Shown piece by piece: positions 41,261 to 49,254 of a stretch of DNA of 64,000 nt. Under the pieces are notes generated by a model. That model saw only the letters and a program-made list of their open reading frames with translations, was not told the origin of the DNA and ran no database searches. Made by a program: the position numbers and the translations under genes. This DNA comes from Actinomycetota bacterium (GTDB taxonomy: Bacteria > Actinomycetota > Actinomycetes > Propionibacteriales > Propionibacteriaceae): positions 1 to 64,000 of the forward strand of contig JAIUOR010000011.1 of NCBI GenBank assembly GCA_020161795.1, given 5' to 3'. Every line of letters starts with the position of its first letter. Position 1 is the stretch's first letter.

Positions 41261-42045
41261 CGTCCCTCCGTCGGCGTCGGGGTCGGCGTGGCGGGATCGG
41301 CGAGCCCGGCCAGGTGCATGCTCGCGGTCTGCGCCATGTCGGATTCCGGATCGATGTCGATCACCCGTTGCCAGGCGTTCCTCGCCGCCGCCATGTCAGC
41401 CGGCTCGACGGTGAGGTAGAGGAAGCCGAGGTTGTACCAGGCGGTGGCGTTGTCGGGCGCGAGTTCGGTGACCGCCAGCCACTGGGCCTTGGCCTCCTCG
41501 ATCTGACGTTGGTTGAAGTACAGGACGCCCAACTCCAGCCGGGCATCAACATCGCCGCCGTTCGCGGTGACCGTGGCTTCCAGTTCGGCGATCCGGGCCA
41601 GGACGTCGGCCTCGGTCGGCGCCGCGGTGCCGGCACCGGTGCCCAGTGTCGGCATGGGCGTCGAAGGAGTGCCACCGGTGGGACGAGCGGCGTACCAGAC
41701 ACCGCCCAGGATCCCCGCCAGCAGCGCCACCACCAGGGCGAACCGCACGGTGAAGACCCGCCCGCCGGACGCGTGCGCCGCGCCGGCCTTCGCCGTGCCC
41801 GTGGCCCGTGGCCTGCGGCGCAGGACGTCGTCGTCGTTCTCCAGCCCGGCGTAGAAGTCGTCGGACTCGTCTTCGGAAGCCCGCGCGGCCAGTTCGGCAC
41901 GTAGCGCGTCGGCCTGCTCCCCCGCCCAGCCGGCGATCTCCGCCGGGGCGGCATCGAGGAACTCCAGCACCTGCTGCAGTTGCTGCGCGGGGAGCGCAGC
42001 CGCGTGAAGCTTGCTGTCGGCGTCCCCTTCCGTCGTCACGGCCAT
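41257..42045 (-). CDS. membrane-anchored TPR protein (CcmH/NrfG-like)
   Basis: A 262-aa protein. Residues 1-95 are cytoplasmic and acidic, followed by a transmembrane helix at about 102-120 (RFALVVALLAGILGGVWYAA), a Thr/Pro-rich linker, and two to three TPR repeats from about 150: LELGVLYFNQRQIEEAKAQW, TAWYNLGFLYLTVEPADMAA. TPR proteins of this kind (NrfG, CcmI/CcmH) bind apocytochrome C-termini during heme attachment. Its position between nrfA and resB supports a similar chaperone role. Confidence 0.78.
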   Translation of the reverse strand: MAVTTEGDADSKLHAAALPAQQLQQVLEFLDAAPAEIAGWAGEQADALRAELAARASEDESDDFYAGLENDDDVLRRRPRATGTAKAGAAHASGGRVFTVRFALVVALLAGILGGVWYAARPTGGTPSTPMPTLGTGAGTAAPTEADVLARIAELEATVTANGGDVDARLELGVLYFNQRQIEEAKAQWLAVTELAPDNATAWYNLGFLYLTVEPADMAAARNAWQRVIDIDPESDMAQTASMHLAGLADPATPTPTPTEGR

Positions 42046-42048
42046 CGC

Positions 42049-43536
42049 CTAACCGCCGGTGTGACCGCCGCCGGCACGCAGCGACTGCTCCAGGTTGTTC
42101 CGGGTCACCTCCGACGGCTCCAACTCCGCGGCGGTCGCACCCTGCAGCGCCAGCTGGCCCTTGCGCGCGGCGTCCAGCGCCTGGCTCAGGATCCGCTGGG
42201 TGTAGTCGGGAGCGTGGAACCCGTAGGAGTTCTCGGAATACACGATGTCGATGTAGAAGCTGGCCTTGTTCTGGTACGTCCGCGCCAGTTCCAGGCTGGC
42301 TTCCGGGGTGCCGTCGGTCTGGGCGGCCGTCAGGTCGTCGATCAGGGCCACCAGCGCGTCCAGGGCACGGTCGCGGGATTCGATGAACCGATCCTGGATG
42401 GTCGTCACCCGAGCCTCCAGCACCCCGTCACCGGTGCTGTGGCAGGTGCCGCAGGTGGCGTTGACGTCGGCCATCGGGGTGGTGACCTGGTGGTTGGAGA
42501 CCTTGCTCGCACCCTCGCGGACGTAGCCCATGTGGCAGTCGGTGCAGCTGACGCCGTTGGCGGCGTGGACGCCCTGCGACCAGAGCTCGAACTCGGGATG
42601 CTGCGCCTTCAGCACCTTCGCGCCGGTGCCGGCGTGCGTCCAGTCGACGTGCCCGATCTCCATGTAGTAGTCGAAGATGTTGTCGACGTCGAGCCCCTTG
42701 TCCCAGGGGAAGGTGAGAACCTTGTTCTCACCAGCGAAGTAGTACTCGACGTGGCACTGCGCGCACACGTAGCTGCGCATCTCCTGCCGGGTGGCATCCC
42801 GGTTGACGTCGTAGTTCTCGATGCCCTCCGAGGCCTTCAGCTCGGCGATGCCCGCCTTGAAGGCCGGGCGGCTGATCCGCAGCGCCATGGTCGACGGGTC
42901 GTGGCAGTCGATGCAGGCCACCGGATGCTCGACCTGCTCGATCAGTTCCTTCAGCGGCACCGTGCCCATCGCCTCGAAGCCGGCCTGGACGTCCCCGTTG
43001 CCCAACTCGCTCATCAGCGCGGTCGTGGAGGCGTGGCAGTTCAGGCAGGTGCCGGGCTGCTTGAACTCGATGTTGCGCAGCGTGAACTGCTGGTCGATGG
43101 TCATGAAGGCGTGCCCGCGGGCATGCCGGTAGTCGACCGAGAACGGGTAGCCGTCCCACATCCGCACCAGCCGCGGATCCTCCTCCAGCTTGGACGAGGG
43201 CACTTCGGATCGCGGATCGCCGGCGACGTCGTGCGGCACCAGAACGCCGCTGTGCGCCGATTCGGTGAACTCGGCGGTGCGCAGGTAGGCCTGGTACTGA
43301 GAGGGGAAGTTCTGCCCCCAGATGGACGGATCCACCGTGGTCTCGTCGAGCTCGACCACCTTGACCCAGGTCTGGGCGCTCTCCTGCTGGTGCTGGAAGA
43401 TCGTCACCAGCAGGGCCGCGATGGCGAAGGTCGCGGTCGCGGCCAGCACCAGCACGGCGCCCAGCAGGAAGGTTCGCTTCCGCTGCTTCGGCTCGGGAGC
43501 CGGCACCGGCTGGGGATCGGGCTCGGTCTGGGTCAT
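42049..43536 (-). CDS. nrfA: pentaheme cytochrome c nitrite reductase NrfA
   Basis: A 495-aa pentaheme enzyme that reduces nitrite to ammonium with six electrons at the cell exterior. An N-terminal signal anchor (FLLGAVLVLAATATFAIAAL) is followed by five heme motifs: CLNCH (near residue 164), CIDCH, CAQCH, CTDCH and CGTCH, plus conserved distal His in HPEFELWSQG and SNHQVTTP. The first motif, the catalytic heme, is CxxCH and not the CxxCK of E. coli. ATG 43536 is chosen over ATG 43554 because AAGGAGA (43542-43548) lies directly upstream. It follows nrfH by 10 bp. Confidence 0.93.
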   Translation of the reverse strand: MTQTEPDPQPVPAPEPKQRKRTFLLGAVLVLAATATFAIAALLVTIFQHQQESAQTWVKVVELDETTVDPSIWGQNFPSQYQAYLRTAEFTESAHSGVLVPHDVAGDPRSEVPSSKLEEDPRLVRMWDGYPFSVDYRHARGHAFMTIDQQFTLRNIEFKQPGTCLNCHASTTALMSELGNGDVQAGFEAMGTVPLKELIEQVEHPVACIDCHDPSTMALRISRPAFKAGIAELKASEGIENYDVNRDATRQEMRSYVCAQCHVEYYFAGENKVLTFPWDKGLDVDNIFDYYMEIGHVDWTHAGTGAKVLKAQHPEFELWSQGVHAANGVSCTDCHMGYVREGASKVSNHQVTTPMADVNATCGTCHSTGDGVLEARVTTIQDRFIESRDRALDALVALIDDLTAAQTDGTPEASLELARTYQNKASFYIDIVYSENSYGFHAPDYTQRILSQALDAARKGQLALQGATAAELEPSEVTRNNLEQSLRAGGGHTGG

Positions 43537-43546
43537 ATCCCTCTCC

Positions 43547-44035
43547 TTATCCATGTCCGACTCCGCTGTGGCAACGGACGCAGTCGAAGACCTCGCCGTC
43601 GTCGGGGGTGCCGGGGTGTCGGATGTCGTTGGTGAGTTCGGCGTGACAGTAGAGGCAGGCCTCGTTGGTGATCGCCAGGCTGACGGGCCGGGCGACGATG
43701 TTCTCGGGGTACCAGCCGGTGGTGAACTTCAGCGCGTGCATGAAGCCGTTCTCGCCCTTCACCCAGTACTTGTGAACGACGTTGTCGTGCGGCATATGGC
43801 AGTCGGAGCAGGTCGCGACGTCGGCGTGGACGCCGTTGATCCAGCCGTCGTACTGCTCGTTCATGACATGACAGTTGATGCAGGCCTGCGGGTCGGTCGA
43901 CAGGTACGAGGCCCCCTTGGCGTAGACGAAGGTGAACAACCCCAGGCCGACCATCAGCCCGACGGCGAAGGTGGCGGCGGTGAGCAGCACGAACGCAGGA
44001 GACCACCCGCGGCGTTCGGGCTGGGGGGCCGCCAT
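43547..44035 (-). CDS. nrfH: NrfH tetraheme cytochrome, quinol dehydrogenase subunit
   Basis: A 162-aa NapC/NirT-family protein: N-terminal helix at about 16-38 (FVLLTAATFAVGLMVGLGLF) and four heme motifs CINCH, CSDCH, CLYCH and CVRCH. It oxidises menaquinol in the membrane and passes electrons to NrfA. HVMNEQYDGW after heme 1 is a family feature. ATG 44035 follows GAGG-rich sequence and puts MAAPQPERRG before the helix. It is the first gene of the nrfHA-TPR-resB-ccsB-tlpA operon. Confidence 0.93.
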   Translation of the reverse strand: MAAPQPERRGWSPAFVLLTAATFAVGLMVGLGLFTFVYAKGASYLSTDPQACINCHVMNEQYDGWINGVHADVATCSDCHMPHDNVVHKYWVKGENGFMHALKFTTGWYPENIVARPVSLAITNEACLYCHAELTNDIRHPGTPDDGEVFDCVRCHSGVGHG

Positions 44036-44096
44036 CGCCTCGATCCTCTCTTCGCAACGCTGCGAACACTGGCGAGGCCTCGCTGCCCACCAGCGC

Positions 44097-44123
44097 CTTG
44101 ACACTGTCAAGTAAGCAATTATG
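44097..44123 (-). promoter_or_regulatory. candidate nrfH promoter with perfect palindrome
   Basis: CTTGACACTGTCAAG (44097-44111) is a perfect 15-base palindrome, with CATAAT as a candidate -10 at about 44118-44123 on the minus strand, about 60 bp upstream of nrfH. A palindrome immediately downstream of a promoter suggests a repressor site for anaerobic or nitrogen-oxide control; the regulator is not identifiable here. Confidence 0.4.
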
Positions 44124-44244
44124 GTAATGGACCCTCCAGGGCCGCGCCGGCGATTCGACGAACTTCCTGGAAATTCACCCGGACCCTCGCCACACCGCCT
44201 TCGGGCAGCTGACCGGGTAGCCCTCACAGGCCCCGGAAAACGGC

Positions 44245-44280
44245 AATAGCCCGAACCTCAGCACTCGGGTTCGGGCTATT
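44245..44280 (-). terminator. terminator of tRNA-Ser(CGA)
   Basis: AATAGCCCGAACC (44245-44257) and GGTTCGGGCTATT (44268-44280) form a perfect 13-bp stem with a 10-base loop just 3' of the tRNA on the minus strand. Confidence 0.85.
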
Positions 44281-44300
44281 CCAGTGTCCTGCGACATCGG

Positions 44301-44385
44301 CGGTGGCGGAGGGATTTGAACCCTCGGTGGGTTGCCCCACACTCGCTTTCGAGGCGAGCTCTTTCGGCCGCTCAGACACGCCACC
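44301..44385 (-). tRNA. tRNA-Ser (anticodon CGA)
   Basis: The minus strand gives acceptor stem GGTGGCG with CGCCACC, discriminator G, D-arm with TGAGCGGCCGAAAG, anticodon loop CCTCGAAAG with anticodon CGA, a long class II variable arm (TGTGGGGCAACCCAC) and T-loop GTTCAAATC. The 3' CCA is not encoded. It lies in the 395-bp gap between nrfH and the GNAT gene; that gap also holds the terminator and the nrfH promoter region. Confidence 0.93.
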
Positions 44386-44430
44386 GCGGAAGAGTGTAGC
44401 CAACCCGAACCTGGCCGAGCCAATCGAGCG

Positions 44431-44889
44431 TCACAGCGACTTGATCATCACCAGCGCCGGCCGGCCCTCCCACCAGCCCGGGAATTCCTCGACCGGAAGG
44501 AAGCCGACATCGCGGTAGAACGCCCGGGTCGCGGCGGCGCGCGGGGTCGGATCGGAGGGCCCGAGGGTCTTCACCTCGACCAGCCTCACCCCGAATGCCC
44601 TGGCGTCGGCCTCCACCGCAGCCAGCAGCCGGCGTCCGATCCCCTGGCGCAGATAGCCCTTCCGCACGGCCATCACGAACACCTCGACGGCCTCCTCGAA
44701 GTGGGGTTCGAGGAGCAGGACGCCCACCGCGTCGCCCTCGGACGTGGTGGCCAGGTAGGTGACCATGTGCTCGGCAGCGGCCAGGTAGACGTCGGTGGGC
44801 CGCGGCATGGAGACGCCCTCCGGCAGATCCGCCAGGATGGACGCGACCACCGCCGGATCCGGATCCTCGCGGCCGATCAGGATGTGCAC
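44431..44889 (-). CDS. GNAT-family N-acetyltransferase
   Basis: A 152-aa GNAT: the acetyl-CoA-binding motif A is VFVMAVRKGYLRQGIGRRLL (R-x-x-G-x-G/A), preceded by the beta-bulge strand DAVGVLLLEP and followed by VRLVEVKTLGPSD and TRAFYRDVGFLPVEEFP. It transfers an acetyl group to an unknown amine. GTG 44889 gives the start MHILIGREDPD. It lies 40 bp downstream of tadA on the same strand. Confidence 0.82.
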   Translation of the reverse strand: MHILIGREDPDPAVVASILADLPEGVSMPRPTDVYLAAAEHMVTYLATTSEGDAVGVLLLEPHFEEAVEVFVMAVRKGYLRQGIGRRLLAAVEADARAFGVRLVEVKTLGPSDPTPRAAATRAFYRDVGFLPVEEFPGWWEGRPALVMIKSL

Positions 44890-44929
44890 ACGCGCATCGT
44901 ATGCCTCGCCTCCACTCCCGCAGAAGGTG

Positions 44930-45385
44930 CTAGGAGCGATGGGAGGCGAAGAACTCCTGCAGCGGAGCCGCGCATTCTGCCTCGAGGATGCCGCCGACCA
45001 CGTCGACGCGGTGGTTGAGGCGGGGGTCGCGGACCACGTCCCAGAGCGACGCGACCGCGCCGGCCTTGGGATCATAGGCGCCGAATACCAGCCGATCGAC
45101 GCGGGCCAACACCAGCGCGCCGGCGCACATCGTGCACGGCTCCAGGGTCACCACCAGGGTGCAGCCGTCCAGCCGCCAGCCGCCCAGCTGCTCGGCCGCC
45201 CGGCGTAGCGCGAGCACTTCGGCGTGCGCGGTCGGGTCGCCCAGGAGTTCGCGTTCGTTGCCGGCGCCGGCTACAAACCGGCCCGCGGCGTCCACCACCA
45301 CCGCCCCGATCGGGACGTCGCCATGCTCGGAGGCCGCGCCTGCCTCCGCCAGCGCTTGGCGCATGGCCGGTTCCCAGCGGTTCAC
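44930..45385 (-). CDS. tadA: tRNA-specific adenosine deaminase TadA
   Basis: A 151-aa zinc deaminase: HAE in PTAHAEVLALRRAAEQ and PCxxC in TLEPCTMCAGALVLARVDRL, with DPRLNHRVDVVGGIL at the C-terminus. It converts A34 of tRNA-Arg(ACG) to inosine, allowing CGN decoding, and is essential in most bacteria. It lies 4 bp after its actinobacterial partner gene. Confidence 0.94.
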   Translation of the reverse strand: MNRWEPAMRQALAEAGAASEHGDVPIGAVVVDAAGRFVAGAGNERELLGDPTAHAEVLALRRAAEQLGGWRLDGCTLVVTLEPCTMCAGALVLARVDRLVFGAYDPKAGAVASLWDVVRDPRLNHRVDVVGGILEAECAAPLQEFFASHRS

Positions 45386-45389
45386 GGGG

Positions 45390-46010
45390 TCAGTCCAGCG
45401 CGGCCACTGCCCGGGAGAACTCCCGGCCGAACTTCACCCGCTCGGCGATCTGCTCCAGCAGCGTGACCGAATCCTCGTCGTAGTTGGAGGCGATCGCCTC
45501 CAGTTCGTAGTCGTGCAGCCCGGAATCGACCAGTATCTCCAGGTCGCCGACGGGGTAGGCATCGTCATCGTCCTCGTCGGTGTCGATGCCCAGGTAGTCG
45601 ACGAGATCGCGGGCGATGGGCCAGTCGTCGGCCGCGCCCACGTCCGAGAGCAGCACCTGGACGTGCTTGCCGCGGACCCGCACCAGGACGAACACCTCGG
45701 TGGCCAGCGAGACCATCCCGAGCGCGCCACCGTCGCCCGGGATCCGGCGGAGTTGGTCGATCAGGCTGTCGAAGTCGTTGGCGAGTTCGGCGTCGAGGGC
45801 CAGGACGACCGGTTGGCCGTCCTCCCGGTAGAGCGCGAGCACCAGATCGATGTCGTCGTCGGTGGCGTCATCGGGATAGTCGTCGTAATCGTCGTCGCCG
45901 TCCTCGTCGACCTCTTCGACATCGAGGTCGTCGTCCAACTCCTCCAGCCCCGGTCGGTCGTCGCCGAGGTTGGGCAGCTCCATGTCGAAGTCGCCTGTCG
46001 TCTCGCTCAC
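45390..46010 (-). CDS. tRNA adenosine deaminase-associated protein
   Basis: A 206-aa protein: a strongly acidic N-terminus (residues 1-52, with runs of Asp and Glu) and a conserved domain (DIDLVLALYREDGQPVVLAL, then LIDQLRRIPGDGGALGMVSL and WPIARDLVDYLGI). It belongs to the family that sits directly upstream of tadA across actinobacteria. Function is not known; the conserved linkage suggests a role with TadA or tRNA. Confidence 0.85.
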   Translation of the reverse strand: MSETTGDFDMELPNLGDDRPGLEELDDDLDVEEVDEDGDDDYDDYPDDATDDDIDLVLALYREDGQPVVLALDAELANDFDSLIDQLRRIPGDGGALGMVSLATEVFVLVRVRGKHVQVLLSDVGAADDWPIARDLVDYLGIDTDEDDDDAYPVGDLEILVDSGLHDYELEAIASNYDEDSVTLLEQIAERVKFGREFSRAVAALD

Positions 46011-46103
46011 GCCCTGCTCCTCACTGTCTGCCCTCCATCGTGTCAGAAGTCCTTGTCGATGGCACCGTTACCGTCAGGATTGATGCCGACCTGCAATACG
46101 ACA

Positions 46104-46135
46104 CCACCTCCGGCCGGATTCCCGGTCGGAGGTGG
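46104..46135 (+). promoter_or_regulatory. GC-rich hairpin in the upp leader
   Basis: CCACCTCCG (46104-46112) pairs with CGGAGGTGG (46127-46135), with CCGG/CCGG inside, about 50 bp before upp. It could be a terminator of unseen leader transcription or an attenuator in the leader. No poly-T tract follows. Confidence 0.4.
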
Positions 46136-46187
46136 GCAGTTCGTCGTCCGCCGAGACTGCCGGGCGACGATGTGAAAAGGTTGGGGC

Positions 46188-46829
46188 GTGGAACTGCGCG
46201 CGCTCGACCATCCCCTGGTCGCCCATAAGGTCACCGTCCTGCGGGACAAGAACACCAACAGCCCCAACTTCCGCAAGCTCGTGGAAGAGCTGGTGACGTT
46301 GCTCGCCTACGAGGCGACCCGCGAGGTACGGGTGGAGCCGGTCGAGGTGACCACCCCCATCACCGTCACCACCGGCGTCGCCCTGTCGAAGCCGGCTCCC
46401 CTGGTGGTGCCCATCCTGCGGGCCGGCCTGGGCATGCTGGAGGGCTTCACCCGGGTGATGCCGACAGCGGAGGTCGGCTTCGTCGGGATGGTGCGGGACG
46501 AGCAGACGCTGCAGCCCTTCACCTACGCCGAGCGCCTGCCGCACGACCTGTCGGGACGACAGTGCTACGTGCTCGACCCGATGCTGGCCACCGGCGGCTC
46601 GCTGGGCGGAACGGTGCAGTTCCTGGTGGATCGCGGCGCCGACCACATCACCTGCATCTGCCTGCTCGCGGCCCCCGAGGGCATCCAGCGGATGCGCGAA
46701 CTGGTCGATCCGCTCGGCATCCCCTGCACCCTCGTCGTCGCCGCCATCGACGAGCGGCTGAACGAGGTCGGCTACATCGTCCCCGGCCTAGGCGACGCGG
46801 GCGACCGCCTCTACGGCCTGGCGGAGTAG
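46188..46829 (+). CDS. upp: uracil phosphoribosyltransferase
   Basis: A 213-aa enzyme that makes UMP from uracil and PRPP. The PRPP-binding loop is [18 protein letters not shown], and the uracil-binding and C-terminal motifs are PFTYAERLP and [16 protein letters not shown]. The N-terminal segment [19 protein letters not shown] fits the family. Start GTG 46188 follows AAAAGG. It is divergent from the tadA-associated gene. Confidence 0.95.
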   Translation: MELRALDHPLVAHKVTVLRDKNTNSPNFRKLVEELVTLLAYEATREVRVEPVEVTTPITVTTGVALSKPAPLVVPILRAGLGMLEGFTRVMPTAEVGFVGMVRDEQTLQPFTYAERLPHDLSGRQCYVLDPMLATGGSLGGTVQFLVDRGADHITCICLLAAPEGIQRMRELVDPLGIPCTLVVAAIDERLNEVGYIVPGLGDAGDRLYGLAE

Positions 46830-46853
46830 CCAGCCTCCGGCGCTCTCTGCCGC

Positions 46854-47381
46854 TCAGAGATCGCGGGCGAGCTCCTCGACCCGCTCGGCACCGGGCAGGT
46901 TGAGCAGATCGGCTCCCGGCAGCAGCAGCTTGGCGGTGCGATTGCCGGCACCGATGCACACCCAGTCGGTGTCAGCCACCGCGGCGTCCACCCAGACCGG
47001 CCAGTCGGCGGGCAGTCCCACCGGCGTGATGCCGCCGTATTCCATGCCGGAGGCCGCGACCGCGACGTCCATCGGCGCGAAGGATGCCTTGCGCACGTCG
47101 AGCTTGCGACGCACCACGTTGTTCACGTCCACCCGGCGATGGGCCAGGGTCATGCAGCAGGCCTGCCGCTCGTCGCCCGCCCGGCGCCCCTGCACCAGCA
47201 CGGCATTGGCCATGATCTGCATCGGCAGGTCGTAGACCCGGGCCAGGGTCTCGGTGTCGGCATGCTCGGGATCGATCGTGAACACGAGCGCGGCCGGAAC
47301 GTCACTCAGCGCCGCATGGACGGCGGCGGGGACGAGTTCGGGATGGTCGAGGGCGGAAACCGGCTGCAGCTTGTCGAACAC
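46854..47381 (-). CDS. YbaK/EbsC-type aminoacyl-tRNA deacylase
   Basis: A 175-aa protein of the YbaK/ProX editing-domain family: ALVFTIDPEHADTETLARVY, then RRVDVNNVVRRKLDVRKASF with the catalytic Lys, MEYGGITPVGLPADW and a C-terminal NLPGAERVEELARDL. It clears misacylated tRNA such as Cys-tRNA(Pro) or Ala-tRNA. GTG 47381 is 6 bases after a TACACT -10-like sequence, so the mRNA may be leaderless. Confidence 0.83.
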   Translation of the reverse strand: MFDKLQPVSALDHPELVPAAVHAALSDVPAALVFTIDPEHADTETLARVYDLPMQIMANAVLVQGRRAGDERQACCMTLAHRRVDVNNVVRRKLDVRKASFAPMDVAVAASGMEYGGITPVGLPADWPVWVDAAVADTDWVCIGAGNRTAKLLLPGADLLNLPGAERVEELARDL

Positions 47382-47449
47382 CCGCGCAGTGTAGGCAGAT
47401 GGGATCGAACCCGGCTCGGCCGTCCCACGCCCTCGTCGATCCGGCCCGG

Positions 47450-48211
47450 CTACGCGGGCGCGTGCTCGGCGAGGAAGGCCGCCGAGCGGGTGAAGATCAG
47501 CTCGGCATCGTGGTCGAGCGTGGCGACGTGGTAGCTGTTCGGCAACTCGACGAACTCGCGGATCTCCGACGAGACCCCCGGCAGGATCAGCCCCTGGCTG
47601 GTGTCGTCCACCACGTGGTCGGTCTGGGAGCGGAAGTACAGCAGCGGAGCCGTCACCCGGGCCAGGTAGTAGCGGACGTCCCGCCACATCTCCAGCTGCT
47701 GGGCCAGCGCGTGCAGCGGCACCTTGTCGTAGGCCACCTCGTCCTGACCCGGCTTGGCGACGTCGTTGCTGATGCCGGGGAAGGACGGCGTCAGGCGGCG
47801 CAGCACGGGCAGCAGCTTCAGGTCGAACCGCTTCAGGGCGATCGCGGGATTCACCAGCACCAGCGCGGCCACCTCGTCGGGCCGGTTCTCCGCCAGCCGC
47901 AGCGCCAGCGCGCCGCCCATCGACATCCCGCACACCGCCGTCCACTCGCAGGTCGCGCGCAGGTCGGACAACGCGGCGTCCACCTCGTCGTACCACTGCT
48001 GCCAGGTGGTGGTGTTCATCTCCTGCCAGGTCGTGCCGTGCCCGGGCAGCCGGGGCACCCGGACGACGTAGCCCTCGCGCACGAGGTGTTCAGCCCACGG
48101 CCGCAGCGAGGCCGGCGATCCGGTGAACCCGTGACACAGCAGAACGCCGCGCCCGCCCTCACCGGCCGCATACGGCTCGGCCCCGGGCCGCACCGGGATG
48201 TTAGTACTCAT
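47450..48211 (-). CDS. alpha/beta hydrolase, carboxylesterase (Est30-like)
   Basis: A 253-aa hydrolase with an intact triad: oxyanion region GVLLCHGFTGSPASLRPWAE, nucleophile elbow GMSMGGALAL, acid in FRSQTDHVVDD, and His in LPNSYHVATLDHD. It resembles the bacterial carboxylesterase/monoacylglycerol lipase group (Est30-type). ATG 48211 gives a short N-terminus. It is cytoplasmic. Substrate not defined. It stands upstream on the same strand of the YbaK-type gene, 68 bp away. Confidence 0.85.
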   Translation of the reverse strand: MSTNIPVRPGAEPYAAGEGGRGVLLCHGFTGSPASLRPWAEHLVREGYVVRVPRLPGHGTTWQEMNTTTWQQWYDEVDAALSDLRATCEWTAVCGMSMGGALALRLAENRPDEVAALVLVNPAIALKRFDLKLLPVLRRLTPSFPGISNDVAKPGQDEVAYDKVPLHALAQQLEMWRDVRYYLARVTAPLLYFRSQTDHVVDDTSQGLILPGVSSEIREFVELPNSYHVATLDHDAELIFTRSAAFLAEHAPA

Positions 48212-48252
48212 GACGTCATCCTGCCGCACCACCCGGCAACACCGAACGGCTC

Positions 48253-49149
48253 TCAGTAGTAGTAGGGGAACTTCGACCAATCCGGGGCGCGCTTCTCCAA
48301 GAAGGAATCGCGGCCCTCGACGGCCTCGTCGGTCATGTACGCCAGCCGGGTGGTCTCGCCGGCGAACACCTGCTGGCCGACCAACCCGTCGTCGATGGCG
48401 TTGAAGGCGAACTTCAGCATCCGCTGGGCAGTGGGCGACTTGCCGCACACCTTGGCTGCCCACTCCAGGCCGACGCTCTCCAGTTCCGCGTGCGGGACGA
48501 CGGCGTTCACCATGCCCATCCGGTGGGCGTCCGCGGCGGAGTAGACGTCGCCGAGGAAGAAGATCTCGCGCGCGAACTTCTGGCCCACCTGGCGGGCCAG
48601 GTAGGCCGAGCCGAAGCCCGCGTCGAAGGAGCCCACATCGGCATCGGTCTGCTTGAACCGCGCGTGCTCGGCCGAGGCCAGGGTGAGATCGCACACCACG
48701 TGCAGCGAGTGGCCGCCGCCGGCGGCCCAGCCGTTCACCAATGCGATCACCACCTTGGGCATGAAGCGGATCAGCCGCTGCACCTCCAGGATGTGCAGCC
48801 GCCCGAGTTTGGCGGCGTCCACCGTCTCGGCCGACTCCCCCTCGGCGTACTGGTAGCCGGCCCGGCCGCGGATCCGCTGGTCGCCGCCGGAGCAGAACGC
48901 CCAGCCGCCGTCCTTCGCGGACGGGCCGTTGCCGGTGAGCAGCACGCAGCCGACATCGGAGGACATCCGCGCGTGGTCGAGCGCGGTGTACAGCTCGTCC
49001 ACGGTGTGCGGACGGAAGGCGTTACGCACCTCGGGCCGGTCGAAGGCGATCCGCACCGCCGGGACGTCGAGCGCCCGGTGGTAGGTGATATCGGTGAACT
49101 CGAAGCCCTCGACAGCGCGCCACCGCTCCGGCTGGAATGGATTCTCCAT
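48253..49149 (-). CDS. menB: 1,4-dihydroxy-2-naphthoyl-CoA synthase
   Basis: A 298-aa crotonase-fold enzyme of menaquinone synthesis: FDRPEVRNAFRPHTVDELY, CSGGDQRIRGRAGY (the MenB-specific SGGDQ), VIALVNGWAAGGGHSLHVVC, KQTDADVGSFDAGFGSAYLA, and YMTDEAVEGRDSFLEKRAPD at the C-terminus ending FPYYY. It closes the second ring of the naphthoquinone. It stands apart from other men genes. Menaquinone is the expected electron donor for NrfH nearby. Confidence 0.95.
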   Translation of the reverse strand: MENPFQPERWRAVEGFEFTDITYHRALDVPAVRIAFDRPEVRNAFRPHTVDELYTALDHARMSSDVGCVLLTGNGPSAKDGGWAFCSGGDQRIRGRAGYQYAEGESAETVDAAKLGRLHILEVQRLIRFMPKVVIALVNGWAAGGGHSLHVVCDLTLASAEHARFKQTDADVGSFDAGFGSAYLARQVGQKFAREIFFLGDVYSAADAHRMGMVNAVVPHAELESVGLEWAAKVCGKSPTAQRMLKFAFNAIDDGLVGQQVFAGETTRLAYMTDEAVEGRDSFLEKRAPDWSKFPYYY

Positions 49150-49254
49150 GCGCCGCAGACTAGCGCCCGCACCCGGCGCCTCGGGCGATGCCCCAGGCAC
49201 TAGAGTTCCAACGCAGGCGTGGGCGGCATCGTCCGCTCGAGGGAAGGGAGGGTC

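Noticed and set aside
44097-44111. Classical FNR/ANR box upstream of nrfH
   Set aside because: The palindrome has arms TTGAC/GTCAA with a 3-base centre; FNR needs TTGAT-N4-ATCAA, so an FNR site is not supported.
46040-46228. Small open frame upstream of and overlapping upp
   Set aside because: No ribosome-binding site, Arg/Pro-rich shadow composition and overlap with the well-supported upp start.
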